DNA of 64,000 nt from Streptomyces albiflavescens (lineage in GTDB: Bacteria > Actinomycetota > Actinomycetes > Streptomycetales > Streptomycetaceae), in contig NZ_BMMM01000006.1 of NCBI RefSeq assembly GCF_014645835.1, forward strand, positions 394,770 through 458,769. Reading direction: 5' to 3'. Both the position numbers and the translations under genes were made by a program. A model generated the notes under the pieces. It was not told the origin of the DNA. It was given only the letters and a program-made list of their open reading frames with translations, and did not search any database. Below are positions 18,955 to 28,010 of the stretch, one piece after another (the stretch's first letter is position 1; each line of letters begins with the position of its first letter).

Positions 18955-20040
18955 TCAGCGGCGCCGGGCCTCCGCCATCCGCTGCTCGGCGATCCGGTCG
19001 GCCGCGGCGGCCGGCGGAATGCCGTCTTCCTTTGCGCGTGCGAAGATGGCCAACGTGGTGTCGAAGATCTTCGCGGCCTTCGCCTTGCACCGGTCGAAGT
19101 CGAAGCCGTGCAACTCGTCGGCGACCTGGATGACACCGCCCGCGTTCACCACGTAGTCGGGGGCGTACAGAATCCCGCGGTCCGCGAGGTCCTTCTCGAC
19201 GCCCGGATGCGCGAGCTGGTTGTTGGCGGCGCCGCACACGATCTTCGCGGTGAGGACGGGCACGGAGTCGTCGTTCAGCGCCCCGCCCAGCGCACACGGG
19301 GCGTAGATGTCGAGGCCTTCGGTGCGGATGAGTGCCTCGGTGTCCGCGACGGCGGTGACACCGGCCGGGTGCCTGTCGAGGATCCGGCGCACCGACTCCT
19401 CGCGCACGTCCGTGATCACGACCTCGGCGCCGTCCTCCAGCAGGTGCTGCACCAGGTGGTGGCCCACCTTGCCGACGCCCGCGATGCCGACCTTGCGGCC
19501 GCGCAGCGTCGGGTCGCCCCACTGGTGCTGGGCGGAGGCCCGCATGCCCTGGAAGACACCGAAGGCGGTGAGGACGGAGGAGTCCCCGGCGCCGCCGTTC
19601 TCGGGCGAGCGGCCCGTGGTCCAGCGGCACTCGCGTGCCACGACGTCCATGTCGGCCACATACGTGCCGACGTCGCACGCGGTGACATACCGGCCACCGA
19701 GCGAGGCCACGAACCGGCCGTACGCGAGGAGCAGCGCCTCGGACTTGATCAGCTCCGGGTCGCCGATGATCACGGCCTTGCCGCCGCCGTGGTCGAGACC
19801 GGCCATGGCGTTCTTGTACGACATGCCGCGCGAGAGGTTCAGGGCGTCGGCGACGGCCTCCTCCTCGCTCGTGTACGGGTAGAAGCGCGTACCGCCGAGG
19901 GCCGGGCCCAGTGCGGTGGAGTGGATGGCGATGACGGCCTTGAGGCCGCTGGCGCGGTCCTGGCAGAGCACGACTTGCTCATGACCCCCCTGGTCCGAAT
20001 GGAACAGGGTGTGCAGGACGCCGTCGGTTACGTCGGTCAC
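18955..20040 (-). CDS. vdh: Leucine/valine dehydrogenase (Glu/Leu/Phe/Val family)
   Basis: This NAD-dependent branched-chain amino-acid dehydrogenase has 361 residues. It oxidatively deaminates valine and relatives to 2-oxo acids, precursors of branched fatty acids and polyketides in Streptomyces. The catalytic-lysine region GLDHGGGKAVIIG is at about residue 80-95, the substrate loop near PALGGTRFYPY, and the dinucleotide fold at GIAGVGKVGHHLVQHL. The GTG at 20040 follows GGGAG at 8-base spacing; the open frame continues far upstream but only as non-coding DNA antisense to the neighbouring gene. Valine rather than leucine preference is inferred from the Streptomyces setting near bldC. Confidence 0.92.
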   Translation of the reverse strand: MTDVTDGVLHTLFHSDQGGHEQVVLCQDRASGLKAVIAIHSTALGPALGGTRFYPYTSEEEAVADALNLSRGMSYKNAMAGLDHGGGKAVIIGDPELIKSEALLLAYGRFVASLGGRYVTACDVGTYVADMDVVARECRWTTGRSPENGGAGDSSVLTAFGVFQGMRASAQHQWGDPTLRGRKVGIAGVGKVGHHLVQHLLEDGAEVVITDVREESVRRILDRHPAGVTAVADTEALIRTEGLDIYAPCALGGALNDDSVPVLTAKIVCGAANNQLAHPGVEKDLADRGILYAPDYVVNAGGVIQVADELHGFDFDRCKAKAAKIFDTTLAIFARAKEDGIPPAAAADRIAEQRMAEARRR

Positions 20041-20262
20041 TGTGGTGACTCCCAGGTAATAAGCGGCGGTTGGGGGCGGGGCCCGTGCGGATGGCGGGCT
20101 CCGTGGGCATGAGACTAGAGCCTGCGCCCACCCGCCTTCGGTGCAGTGTTCAGGATCACCTACTGGCGGAGTACAGCCGTGGTTCGATTTGCATAGATTT
20201 CTCGTGAGGTTGTGAGCGGTTTCCGCTGGTTTTCCTGGTGGCCAACGGGGGAGGGAGCAGGC

Positions 20263-21111
20263 GTGCCCAAGGTGTCCTCGGTGATCGTCCCGTACGCGTC
20301 GTATCTGCGCGTGTATGAACCGCTGGCCGCCTTCCCGGAGCCGGAACGGGGCCACTGGGCGCGCTATGCCCGCCGCGCGGAGCGTCCCACCTACCAGGAT
20401 GAACTGCGCCGCTCCCTTGCCGACTTGCTGCCCACCCCGCCGATCCCGGTGCCGGTGCACGAGAGCAGCGACGCCTTCGTGGTGGAGGTCGACGGGGTGC
20501 TCTGCGTCTGCCCCTGGCGCACCCGGCTGCGTGGCTGGCAGGCCCTGGGCGAGCTGGCCGAGGAGCTGCCGGCGCCCGTCCTCGATGCGGTGCTGCCGCC
20601 GTTGGTACGCCGTCAGGCCGCCCTGGACTACGAGCGCTGGATGGTCCGCAACCCCGACGCCCGCCCGTGGATCCGCACCTCGACCTGGCAGGTGCCCCTG
20701 AACTGGTTCGTGCTCGTCTCCGACGAGGAGCGGGAGTACGAGAAGGGGGCGGGGCCCGGCGGTGCCGAGCCGGTGCTGCGCTACCGGACGCCGATGGTGC
20801 AGGCCCGACGGCGCACGGCGCGGGCCCTGAAGACGCTGAGGGACACCCTCGACGAGGGGCCGCTCATCGACGGCCTGGTGGACGTGGGGCGCTGGCTGGA
20901 GGAGTTCCATCCGCGCTCGCTGGTCGAGCTGGACTACGGAGGGCTCGTGCACGTGCTGCCGGCCGGGCACATCGAGGGGGACCATTCGGCCGCGGACATC
21001 GCCGAGGGCATCGAGGCGCTGCGCGGCGGGGACGGCGCCGCGGCGGGCGAGGCCTACGGGCGACTCGTGGAGCGGTGGCGCTCGGTCAGGGACCGGCGCT
21101 CGGCGAACTGA
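20263..21111 (+). CDS. Conserved actinobacterial protein of unknown function
   Basis: The 282-residue protein begins MPKVSSVIVPYASYLRVYEP and has no signal peptide, membrane span or motif I recognise. It is rich in Arg, Trp and Glu and looks cytosolic. The GTG at 20263 follows GGGGGAGGGAGCAGGC, a much better site than the GTG at 20212, which would add 17 residues. It stands between vdh (divergent) and bldC (downstream, same strand, after 557 bp). The synteny with bldC appears usual in Streptomyces, as I recall it. Confidence 0.8.
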   Translation: MPKVSSVIVPYASYLRVYEPLAAFPEPERGHWARYARRAERPTYQDELRRSLADLLPTPPIPVPVHESSDAFVVEVDGVLCVCPWRTRLRGWQALGELAEELPAPVLDAVLPPLVRRQAALDYERWMVRNPDARPWIRTSTWQVPLNWFVLVSDEEREYEKGAGPGGAEPVLRYRTPMVQARRRTARALKTLRDTLDEGPLIDGLVDVGRWLEEFHPRSLVELDYGGLVHVLPAGHIEGDHSAADIAEGIEALRGGDGAAAGEAYGRLVERWRSVRDRRSAN

Positions 21112-21668
21112 GACTTCTGGGGCGCGCGGGTCGTGTGATCTGCTTCTCACCGGTTCGCGTCGAACTGGCGTATGGTCCTCCCACGCTGAAGAGCCCTCAC
21201 TCCGGGACGTAGGTCCTGATCCGGGCTTTCGGCTCAAGCGGCATCAAGGCGGTGTCAAGCGTGACGGACGGCACTTACCTGGCTCTTGCGCCGCTTGCCC
21301 CTCCCCATGCCAAAATAGGACAAGGAGCCCGGGGGAAGGTTCCGTCCATCCACTTATGGGTGGAATCTCAGCATTGCACGCTATGGGGGGTCTGGTGACT
21401 CCTGATCGTCCTGTGACTGATCGTCACAGTGGCGTGACTGTCCGCTATGGCATGGTCCATCGGCTTCCGTCGCTGATGAACACCTGGGAGGGCAATTCCA
21501 TCGGTTTGGCCGACGCGGCTGGACGGATGGTGTAGTTGTAGTGCCGAGGACAAGCCGTTCGTCCTATAACCGACTCGACTCGCGTCCGCCATTTCGGGCA
21601 ACGCGGGTCAAGGTGCAGAATTTAGAGGAAAGAACCGAGAAGGTTCGGTTCTCCCGAGGAGGCCGCTC
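21112..21668 (+). other. Long upstream region of bldC
   Basis: No gene is visible in these 557 bp. It contains a possible promoter (listed separately), a short inverted pair AGCCC/GGGCT at about 21190-21233, and two copies of TGATCGTC at about 21401-21427 in a locally AT-richer stretch. A long untranslated leader for bldC is implied if the promoter is correct. No known riboswitch fold was recognised. Confidence 0.5.
21295..21321 (+). promoter_or_regulatory. Candidate bldC promoter
   Basis: TTGCCC (21295-21300) and TAGGAC (21316-21321) are separated by 15 bp, a short spacer. They lie about 350 bp upstream of bldC. Call is tentative. Confidence 0.3.
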
Positions 21669-21875
21669 ATGACCGCTCGCACCCCTGATGCCGAGCCGCT
21701 GCTGACCCCGGCTGAGGTCGCCACGATGTTCCGCGTCGACCCCAAGACGGTCACGCGGTGGGCGAAGGCCGGCAAGCTTACGTCCATCCGCACGCTCGGC
21801 GGGCACCGCCGCTACCGCGAGGCTGAGGTGCGCGCACTGCTCGCGGGTATCCCGCAGCAGCGCAGCGAGGCCTGA
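21669..21875 (+). CDS. bldC: Developmental regulator BldC (MerR-like DNA-binding protein)
   Basis: BldC is a 68-residue DNA-binding protein made almost entirely of one winged helix-turn-helix of the MerR type, here LLTPAEVATMFRVDPKTVTRW followed by the wing GGHRRYREAEV. In Streptomyces it binds direct repeats cooperatively and delays the onset of sporulation. The sequence is essentially the textbook BldC. The start follows GAGGAGGCCGCTC. A strong terminator lies 136 bp after the stop, so it is probably a single-gene transcript. The HrpA helicase gene downstream on the opposite strand is also a familiar neighbour. Confidence 0.98.
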   Translation: MTARTPDAEPLLTPAEVATMFRVDPKTVTRWAKAGKLTSIRTLGGHRRYREAEVRALLAGIPQQRSEA

Positions 21876-22010
21876 ACAACTCCATAACCGGGCAATTCGG
21901 TAGGTCCCCCAACCCGCCGAGGTGTCCGCACCACAGCTCCAAGCGACGCGGGTCCTGCCCCAACAGAACCCACGCCCAAGCTTCTTTGGTACGTGACAAG
22001 GGTGCGTCGT

Positions 22011-22051
22011 AGATCGCGCTGGACTCCGCCGGGTCCAGCGCGATCTTTTTT
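22011..22051 (+). terminator. Intrinsic terminator after bldC
   Basis: A perfect 14-bp stem, AGATCGCGCTGGAC with GTCCAGCGCGATCT, and an 8-base loop are followed by a T run. The rest of the 21876-22343 gap holds no gene I can support; 22140-22230 is notably AT-rich. Confidence 0.9.
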
Positions 22052-22343
22052 GTGCCCTGTTCGCGCCTGGACGGCCGGCCTGTGAGCGGCCTTGTCGGAG
22101 CCTGGGGAGGGGTGTCGGATCTCCTGTGGGCGCCCCCGGAAGGGGGTGCAATTGCACATATTAAATTGACCAGTTGTAGGTGGGGTGTAAGTTCCGCACT
22201 TCTGAAAACTTATGCGGTGACACCCGTCACACGACACAGTCCTTGTTGCCCACGGGGCTTCTGCGCTAAGGGAGTTGAGGCCACGCGCAGGCGGATGGAC
22301 GCCCGGACTCCCACCGTCCGCCGAGCGGGTTCGCCGCCGCTGG

Positions 22344-22535
22344 TCACGCCTTGGAGGGGCTTTCGTCCTCGGCGGCGCTCTCGGGCTCTTCCTCACCCCA
22401 CGGGGCGGGCTCCATGGCCAGCCGCAGGAGTTGGTGGCAGATCGGGCAGTGCCGCGTCAGATGGCGGTATCCGGAGGCGGCCGACAGGTGGGCGCGGAGC
22501 AGGGCTCGCGTCTCGTGCCTAGTGGTCGCCGCCAT
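22344..22535 (-). CDS. Small conserved Streptomyces protein (DUF6274-like)
   Basis: This 63-residue protein begins MAATTRHETRALLRAHLSAA and carries HLTRHCPICHQLLRL, a CPxCH motif with nearby His that may bind zinc, followed by an acidic tail. The ATG at 22535 is chosen because GGAGGTGCGT precedes it directly; the frame extends to 22598 without support. It resembles the DUF6274 family as I remember it. Function unknown. Confidence 0.7.
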   Translation of the reverse strand: MAATTRHETRALLRAHLSAASGYRHLTRHCPICHQLLRLAMEPAPWGEEEPESAAEDESPSKA

Positions 22536-22654
22536 ACGCACCTCCGAGGGGTCGAGGAGCCCTGGTTTCTGGGTACCGGCGGAATGTGGCGCCGTCAAGG
22601 CGCTGGGAGCCGGGGAGGCGCTGTTTCGCCCTGCCGCCCCCTACCTGTCCCATC

Positions 22655-22810
22655 CCCGCGGGCCGCGCCCCTTCAGGGGCGCGGGGAGCTGCGCGACAAG
22701 CCCTCACCGACCCGCACCCAAGAAACAACCCAGGGGGTCTGGGGGCGAAGCCCCCAGGTGCGATGGGTTCCCCTGCTCGAGCGAAGCCGGGAGCTTGGGG
22801 GAGGGCGAGG
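22655..22810. repeat. Streptomyces-type extragenic palindromic repeat
   Basis: Three nested GC-rich hairpins lie in tandem: CGCGCCCCT/AGGGGCGCG at 22664-22683, CTGGGGGC/GCCCCCAG at 22739-22757, and the CTCGAGCGAAGCCGGGAG element at about 22775-22800. Elements with these cores recur in intergenic DNA of many Streptomyces genomes. It fills the gap between the DUF6274-like gene and tRNA-Asp (22536-22905), where I see no gene. Confidence 0.65.
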
Positions 22811-22861
22811 GTGGAGGGGGCGAAGAAACCCCCGAGGCGTCGGACCCGGCGGCACGCACGA

Positions 22862-22898
22862 CAAGGGCCCCGCATCCGGGACGGATGCGGGGCCCTTG
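22862..22898 (-). terminator. Terminator after tRNA-Asp
   Basis: A 16-bp perfect stem CAAGGGCCCCGCATCC/GGATGCGGGGCCCTTG with a 5-base loop lies just 3' of the minus-strand tRNA-Asp. Confidence 0.85.
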
Positions 22899-22905
22899 CT
22901 CACTG

Positions 22906-22980
22906 CGGTCCTGACGGGATTTGAACCCGCGGCCTCCACCTTGACAGGGTGGCGAGCACTCCAAACTGCTCCACAGGACC
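22906..22980 (-). tRNA. tRNA-Asp (anticodon GUC)
   Basis: Full cloverleaf on the minus strand: acceptor GGTCCTG/CAGGACC, anticodon stem CCACC/GGTGG with loop CTGTCAA, T loop TTCAAAT, discriminator G. CCA is not encoded. It is apparently identical to the copy at 27734-27808. It lies just 3' of hrpA on the same strand. Confidence 0.97.
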
Positions 22981-23075
22981 AGGTTTCGCAGCACTTCATT
23001 TCTGCGCTGTGCTGCGAAAAGAGACTGTACAGGAGGGTGGCCCCCGGGTCGAACTCACCCAACGTACAGGAGCGG

Positions 23076-26000
23076 TTACGGGACAGCCGCGTCGATCGCC
23101 TTCACGATGCGCTTGTCCGAGACGGGATACGCCGTACCGAGTGCGTGCGCGAAATAGCTGACCCGGAGTTCCTCGATCATCCAGCGGATGTCCAGGACCG
23201 ACGAGGGGACCGGCCGCCCCTGCGGCAGCTGCTCCAGGAGCCAGGCGTACTCGTCCTGCATCTCGTGGACCTTCTCCATGCGCGTGGTGTCCCGCTGGAC
23301 GCTGGTCGGCATCTGCTGCAGCCGGCGGTCGGCGGCGACCAGGTAGCGCATCAGGTCCGGAAGCCGGCGCAGCCCGGTCGACGTGACGAAGCCGGGCTTC
23401 ACGAGGGCGTCCAGCTGCGTCCGCACGTCCGTGAGGTTCGCCAGCAGTGTCGGGCTCTTGACGGCCTTCAGACGGCGCTCACAGGCCTGCCAGGCGGCAA
23501 GCACCTGCTGTACCTGGCCCACGGTCCGCACCGTCGTGTCGACGATCTCGGCGCGCACCTTGTCGTACAGCTTCCGGTACGACTCCTCGTCCCAGGCCGG
23601 GCCCCCGAAGTCCCCGATCAGCCGGTCCGCGGCCGCCATCGCGCAGTCGTCGAAGAGGGCCTGGATCGAGCCGTGCGGGTTGGCGGACAGGGCGAGCTTC
23701 TGGGCGTTGGTGAGCTTGTCCGAGGCGAACTTGCCCGGGTTCACCGGGATGTTGCGCAGAATCAGCCGCCGCGTGCCCTTCCACATGGCCTGCGCCTGCT
23801 CGGCCTCCGTGTCGAAGAGCCGTACGGAGACGGTGTCGCCGTCGTCGACCAGCGCCGGGTACGCCTTCACCGGCTGGCCGGCGCGTCGGGTCTCGAAGAC
23901 GCGGGTCAGCGAACCGATCGTCCAGTCCGTCAGCCCCGTACGCTCCAAGGACTCGCCGCCCGCGCGCTCCGCCGTAGCCGCCGCGGCCTGCGAGATCGCC
24001 TTGCGCGCCTTCGGCTTCAGCCGGAGCTTCAGCGCCTCCAGGTCCTTGTCCTCGGCGAGCTTGCGGCGCCGCTCGTCGACGATCCTGAAGGTGATCTTCA
24101 GGTGGTCGGGGACCCGGGACCAGTCGAAGTCGTCGGCCGTGAGGGGGACGCCGACCATGCGCTTCAGCTCGCGCGCCATCGTCGTGGTCAGCGGCTCCTG
24201 GAGGGGTACGGCCCGCTCCAGGAACCTCTGCGCGAAGTTCGGGGCGGGGACGTAGTTCCGGCGGATGGGCTTCGGCAGGGACCGGATGAGCTCGGTGACG
24301 ACCTCTTCCCGCAGGCCCGGGATCTGCCAGTCGAAGCCCTCGTCCGTGACCTGGTTGAGGACCTGGAGCGGGACGTGGACGGTCACGCCGTCCGCGTCCG
24401 CGCCCGGCTCGAACTGGTAGGTCACGCGGAACTTGAGCCGGCCCTGGCGCCAGGAGTCGGGGTAGTCGTCCTTCGTGACCGCCCCGGCCTTCTCGTTGAT
24501 GAGCATCGAGCGCTCGAAGTCGAGGAGTTCGGGCTCCTCGTGGCGCTTGTGTTTCCACCAGGAGTCGAAGTGCGCGCCGGACACGACGTGTGCGGGCACC
24601 CGCTGGTCGTAGAAGTCGAAGAGCGTCTCGTCGTCGACCAGGATGTCCCGGCGCCGCGCGCGGTGCTCCAACTCCTCGACCTCGGTGAGAAGTCTGCGGT
24701 TGTCGGCGAAGAACTTGTGGTGCGTGCGCCAGTCACCCTCGACGAGCGCGTTGCGGATGAACAGCTCGCGGGAGGTCTCGGGATCGATCCGGCCGTAGTT
24801 GACCTTCCGCTGGGCGACGATCGGTACGCCGTACAGCGTGACCTTCTCGTACGCCATCACCGCGGCCTGGTCCTTCTCCCAGTGCGGTTCGCTGTAGGTG
24901 CGCTTCAGCAGATGTCCGGCCAGGGGCTCGACCCACTCGGGCTCGATCTTGGCGTTGACGCGGGCCCAGAGACGGGAGGTCTCGACGAGCTCGGCGGACA
25001 TCACGAAGCGCGGGGGCTTCTTGAAGAGGGCGGAGCCCGGGAAGATCGCGAACTTCGCGTTCCGCGCGCCCAGGTACTCGTTCTTCGCTGTGTTTCTCCC
25101 GCCCTCCCCCCCGGCCTCCTTCACGTCCTTCATGCCGACGTGGGAGAGCAGACCGGCGAGCAGGGAGACGTGGACGCTCTGGTCGGCCGCGTCCTCCTCG
25201 TTCAGATGGATGCCCATCTGTTTGGCGACCGTGCGGAGCTGGGAGTAGATGTCCTGCCATTCGCGAATGCGCAGGAAGTTCAGGTACTCCTGCTTGCACA
25301 TACGGCGGAACGCGGACGAGCCCCGCTCCTTCTGCTGCTCGCGGACGTACCGCCACAGGTTCAGGAAGGCGAGGAAGTCGGACGTCTCGTCCTTGAAGCG
25401 GGCGTGCTGCTGGTCCGCCTGCGTCTGCTTGTCGGCCGGGCGCTCGCGCGGGTCCTGGATGGAGAGCGCGGCCGCGATCACCATGACCTCGCGCACACAG
25501 CCGTTCTTGTCGGCCTCCAGGACCATCCGGGCCAGCCGCGGGTCCACGGGCAGCTGGGCCAGCTTGCGGCCGGTCTGTGTGAGCCGCTTGCGCGGGTCCT
25601 TCTCCGTCGGGTCCAGCGCGCCCAGTTCCTGGAGGAGTTGGACACCGTCGCGGATGTTGCGGTGGTCCGGCGGGTCGATGAACGGGAACTTCTCGATGTC
25701 GCCGAGGCCGGCCGCCGTCATCTGCAGGATGACGCTCGCCAGGTTCGTGCGGAGGATCTCCGCGTCCGTGAACTCCGGACGGGCGAGGAAGTCGTCCTCG
25801 GAGTACAGCCGGATGCAGATGCCGTCGGACGTACGGCCGCAGCGGCCCTTGCGCTGGTTGGCGCTGGCCTGCGAGACCGGCTCGATGGGCAGCCGCTGGA
25901 CCTTGGTGCGGTGGCTGTAGCGGGAGATGCGGGCGGTGCCCGGGTCGATGACGTACTTGATGCCGGGCACCGTCAGCGAGGTCTCGGCGACGTTGGTCGC

Positions 26001-27044
26001 CAGAACGATCCTGCGTCCGGTGTGCGGCTGGAAGACGCGGTGCTGCTCGGCGTGCGAGAGGCGGGCGTAGAGGGGGAGGACCTCGGTGAACCGGTAGTTC
26101 TTCTTCGTCAGCGCGTCCGCGGTGTCGCGGATCTCGCGCTCGCCGGAGAGGAAGACCAGGATGTCGCCCTTGCCTTCCCCCTGCAGTTCCTCGACGGCAT
26201 CGCAGATCGCGGTGATCTGGTCGCGGTCGGCGTCGTCGCCGTCCTCTTCGAGGAGGGGGCGATAGCGGACCTCGACGGGGTACGTACGCCCGCTGACCTC
26301 GACGATCGGAGCGTCGCCGAAGTGCCGGGAGAAGCGCTCGGGGTCGATGGTCGCGGAGGTGATGACGACCTTGAGATCCGGGCGCTTGGGGAGGAGCTGG
26401 GCGAGGTAGCCCAGCAGGAAGTCGATGTTGAGGGACCGCTCGTGGGCCTCGTCGATGATGATCGTGTCGTACGCGCGCAGCTCGCGGTCGGTCTGGATCT
26501 CGGCGAGCAGGATGCCGTCCGTCATGAGCTTGACGAAGGTGGCGTCGGGGTTCACCTGGTCGGTGAACCGCACCTTCCAGCCGACGGCCTCGCCGAGCGG
26601 CGTGTCCAGCTCGTCGGCGACGCGCTCGGCGACGGTACGGGCCGCGATACGACGGGGCTGCGTGTGCCCGATCATGCCGCGGACCCCGCGCCCGAGTTCC
26701 ATACAGATCTTCGGAATCTGGGTGGTCTTGCCGGACCCGGTCTCACCGGCGACGATGACGACCTGGTGATCGCGTATGGCCTCCGCGATCTCGGCCTTCT
26801 TCTGGCTGACCGGGAGCTGCTCGGGATACGTGACGGCGGGTACGCGGGTACGGCGCTCGGCCATGCGGAGTTCGCCCTTGGCGACCTCCGCCTCGATCTC
26901 GGCGAGCACGGCGGAGCGGGCCTCGGGCTTGCGGATCTTGCGCGCGCCTTCGAGCCTGCGCCCGAGCCGGTGCGCGTCGCGCAGGGACAGCTCGGCCAGA
27001 CGGGGGGCGAGATCGCCGAGGGCGGGGGCAGGATGCGTAGACAT
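23076..27044 (-). CDS. hrpA: ATP-dependent RNA helicase HrpA (DEAH family)
   Basis: At 1322 residues this matches full-length bacterial HrpA. Walker A GETGSGKT is at about residues 100-107, the DEAH box in IIIDEAHERS at about 198-201, SAT in VVITSATID near 230, and the helicase C motifs ATNVAETSLTVPGI and QRKGRCGR further on. The helicase-associated, OB-fold and long C-terminal DUF3418 regions follow. HrpA-type helicases unwind mRNA and rescue stalled ribosomes in E. coli. The gene is monocistronic, between tRNA-Asp and a small membrane-protein gene. Confidence 0.96.
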   Translation of the reverse strand: MSTHPAPALGDLAPRLAELSLRDAHRLGRRLEGARKIRKPEARSAVLAEIEAEVAKGELRMAERRTRVPAVTYPEQLPVSQKKAEIAEAIRDHQVVIVAGETGSGKTTQIPKICMELGRGVRGMIGHTQPRRIAARTVAERVADELDTPLGEAVGWKVRFTDQVNPDATFVKLMTDGILLAEIQTDRELRAYDTIIIDEAHERSLNIDFLLGYLAQLLPKRPDLKVVITSATIDPERFSRHFGDAPIVEVSGRTYPVEVRYRPLLEEDGDDADRDQITAICDAVEELQGEGKGDILVFLSGEREIRDTADALTKKNYRFTEVLPLYARLSHAEQHRVFQPHTGRRIVLATNVAETSLTVPGIKYVIDPGTARISRYSHRTKVQRLPIEPVSQASANQRKGRCGRTSDGICIRLYSEDDFLARPEFTDAEILRTNLASVILQMTAAGLGDIEKFPFIDPPDHRNIRDGVQLLQELGALDPTEKDPRKRLTQTGRKLAQLPVDPRLARMVLEADKNGCVREVMVIAAALSIQDPRERPADKQTQADQQHARFKDETSDFLAFLNLWRYVREQQKERGSSAFRRMCKQEYLNFLRIREWQDIYSQLRTVAKQMGIHLNEEDAADQSVHVSLLAGLLSHVGMKDVKEAGGEGGRNTAKNEYLGARNAKFAIFPGSALFKKPPRFVMSAELVETSRLWARVNAKIEPEWVEPLAGHLLKRTYSEPHWEKDQAAVMAYEKVTLYGVPIVAQRKVNYGRIDPETSRELFIRNALVEGDWRTHHKFFADNRRLLTEVEELEHRARRRDILVDDETLFDFYDQRVPAHVVSGAHFDSWWKHKRHEEPELLDFERSMLINEKAGAVTKDDYPDSWRQGRLKFRVTYQFEPGADADGVTVHVPLQVLNQVTDEGFDWQIPGLREEVVTELIRSLPKPIRRNYVPAPNFAQRFLERAVPLQEPLTTTMARELKRMVGVPLTADDFDWSRVPDHLKITFRIVDERRRKLAEDKDLEALKLRLKPKARKAISQAAAATAERAGGESLERTGLTDWTIGSLTRVFETRRAGQPVKAYPALVDDGDTVSVRLFDTEAEQAQAMWKGTRRLILRNIPVNPGKFASDKLTNAQKLALSANPHGSIQALFDDCAMAAADRLIGDFGGPAWDEESYRKLYDKVRAEIVDTTVRTVGQVQQVLAAWQACERRLKAVKSPTLLANLTDVRTQLDALVKPGFVTSTGLRRLPDLMRYLVAADRRLQQMPTSVQRDTTRMEKVHEMQDEYAWLLEQLPQGRPVPSSVLDIRWMIEELRVSYFAHALGTAYPVSDKRIVKAIDAAVP

Positions 27045-27129
27045 ACGCGGTCCAGGATCTCATCTCGCCGAAATTCCTGGCGAACGCTTTTGCGCCCGGC
27101 GGCTCCGGCTCGGAGTGCGCCTGCCTCGG

Positions 27130-27483
27130 TCAGGCCTGGCCGCGAGGTGGTGTGTCGCGCTGCGACATGGCTTTCGCGGTGTTGGAAACGGCCTTGATCC
27201 CGAGATACGCGGTGGTCATCGTGGAGACAGCGGTGAAAGCGGCGCTGATGACACCGAGGGCGACCGACTTGTCGCCGTTCAGCTGCCACACGGCGACCCC
27301 GGCGATCGCCGCGATCACGACATTGCTCAGCCCGACGGCTATCAGCCCGAAGAGGGCACGGTCCCGCTCCAGCTTCAGCTCGCCCGTGACCTTCGACTCA
27401 CCCGCGGCCGGCGCCACGGCTCCCGCTCCGGCTTCCGACCCGCCTTGCGACGCGGTCTCCGACCCGTCAGGGCTCGTCGTCAT
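27130..27483 (-). CDS. Small membrane protein of unknown function
   Basis: The 117-residue product starts MTTSPDGSETASQ, has a Gly/Ala/Ser-rich N-terminus of about 45 residues, then two hydrophobic helices (FGLIAVGLSNVVIAAIAGVAV and a second around ALGVISAAFTAVSTMTTAYLGI). The ATG at 27483 follows GGTGGGGGGACC; the open frame begins at 27597 but lacks a ribosome site. It lies 85 bp upstream of hrpA on the same strand. No family recognised. Confidence 0.75.
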   Translation of the reverse strand: MTTSPDGSETASQGGSEAGAGAVAPAAGESKVTGELKLERDRALFGLIAVGLSNVVIAAIAGVAVWQLNGDKSVALGVISAAFTAVSTMTTAYLGIKAVSNTAKAMSQRDTPPRGQA

Positions 27484-27600
27484 GGTCCCCCCACCAGTAA
27501 GCGCTGCTTCGGCCAGGCCGAACGTAGCGCCGTGCCGGGAACATGCCAAGTCGGGCCGGAGGTGGTGCCGTGGTGGCGCCCACCGGGTTCCGGGCACGAC

Positions 27601-27630
27601 GAAGGCCCCGTCCGGACGGACGGGGCCTTC
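27601..27630 (-). terminator. Terminator of the tRNA Glu-Asp-Phe cluster
   Basis: GAAGGCCCCGTCCG and CGGACGGGGCCTTC form a 14-bp stem with a 2-base centre just 3' of tRNA-Phe on the minus strand. Confidence 0.85.
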
Positions 27631-27636
27631 GGGTTG

Positions 27637-27710
27637 TGGCTGGGGCCGGGGTCGAACCGGCGACCTATCGCTTTTCAGGCGATCGCTCGTACCAACTGAG
27701 CTACCCAGCC
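27637..27710 (-). tRNA. tRNA-Phe (anticodon GAA)
   Basis: Minus-strand cloverleaf with acceptor GGCTGGG/CCCAGCC, anticodon stem ATCGC/GCGAT with loop CTGAAAA, T loop TTCGACC, discriminator A. It is the last gene of a Glu-Asp-Phe cluster followed by a terminator. Confidence 0.96.
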
Positions 27711-27733
27711 ACGAGGCTTCAATGAAACCTCAG

Positions 27734-27808
27734 CGGTCCTGACGGGATTTGAACCCGCGGCCTCCACCTTGACAGGGTGGCGAGCACTCCAAACTGCTCC
27801 ACAGGACC
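27734..27808 (-). tRNA. tRNA-Asp (anticodon GUC), second copy
   Basis: Same sequence as 22906-22980, with anticodon loop CTGTCAA. It is the middle gene of the Glu-Asp-Phe cluster. Confidence 0.97.
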
Positions 27809-27857
27809 AAGCTGTTGTGTGCGAACAAGCGACACCAGTGTCGCACACCGTTCTGCG

Positions 27858-27930
27858 TGCCCCCAACGGGATTCGAACCCGTGCTACCGCCTTGAAAGGG
27901 CGGCGTCCTAGGCCGCTAGACGATGAGGGC
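27858..27930 (-). tRNA. tRNA-Glu (anticodon UUC)
   Basis: Minus-strand cloverleaf with acceptor GCCCTCA/TGGGGGC (one G-U pair), anticodon stem CCGCC/GGCGG with loop CTTTCAA, T loop TTCGAAT, discriminator A. First gene of the cluster. Confidence 0.96.
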
Positions 27931-28010
27931 TATCGGCCCGCCTGGGCGCTTCTCAGCGCGTCGGGGACGTGAGAAGCATATGGGATGGCAGGAGGTATCG
28001 CCAAAACGGT

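Noticed and set aside
22275..27197. 1640-codon plus-strand open frame opposite hrpA
   Set aside because: Leu/Val/Asp-rich mirror of the HrpA gene, a typical high-GC antisense frame without family motifs.
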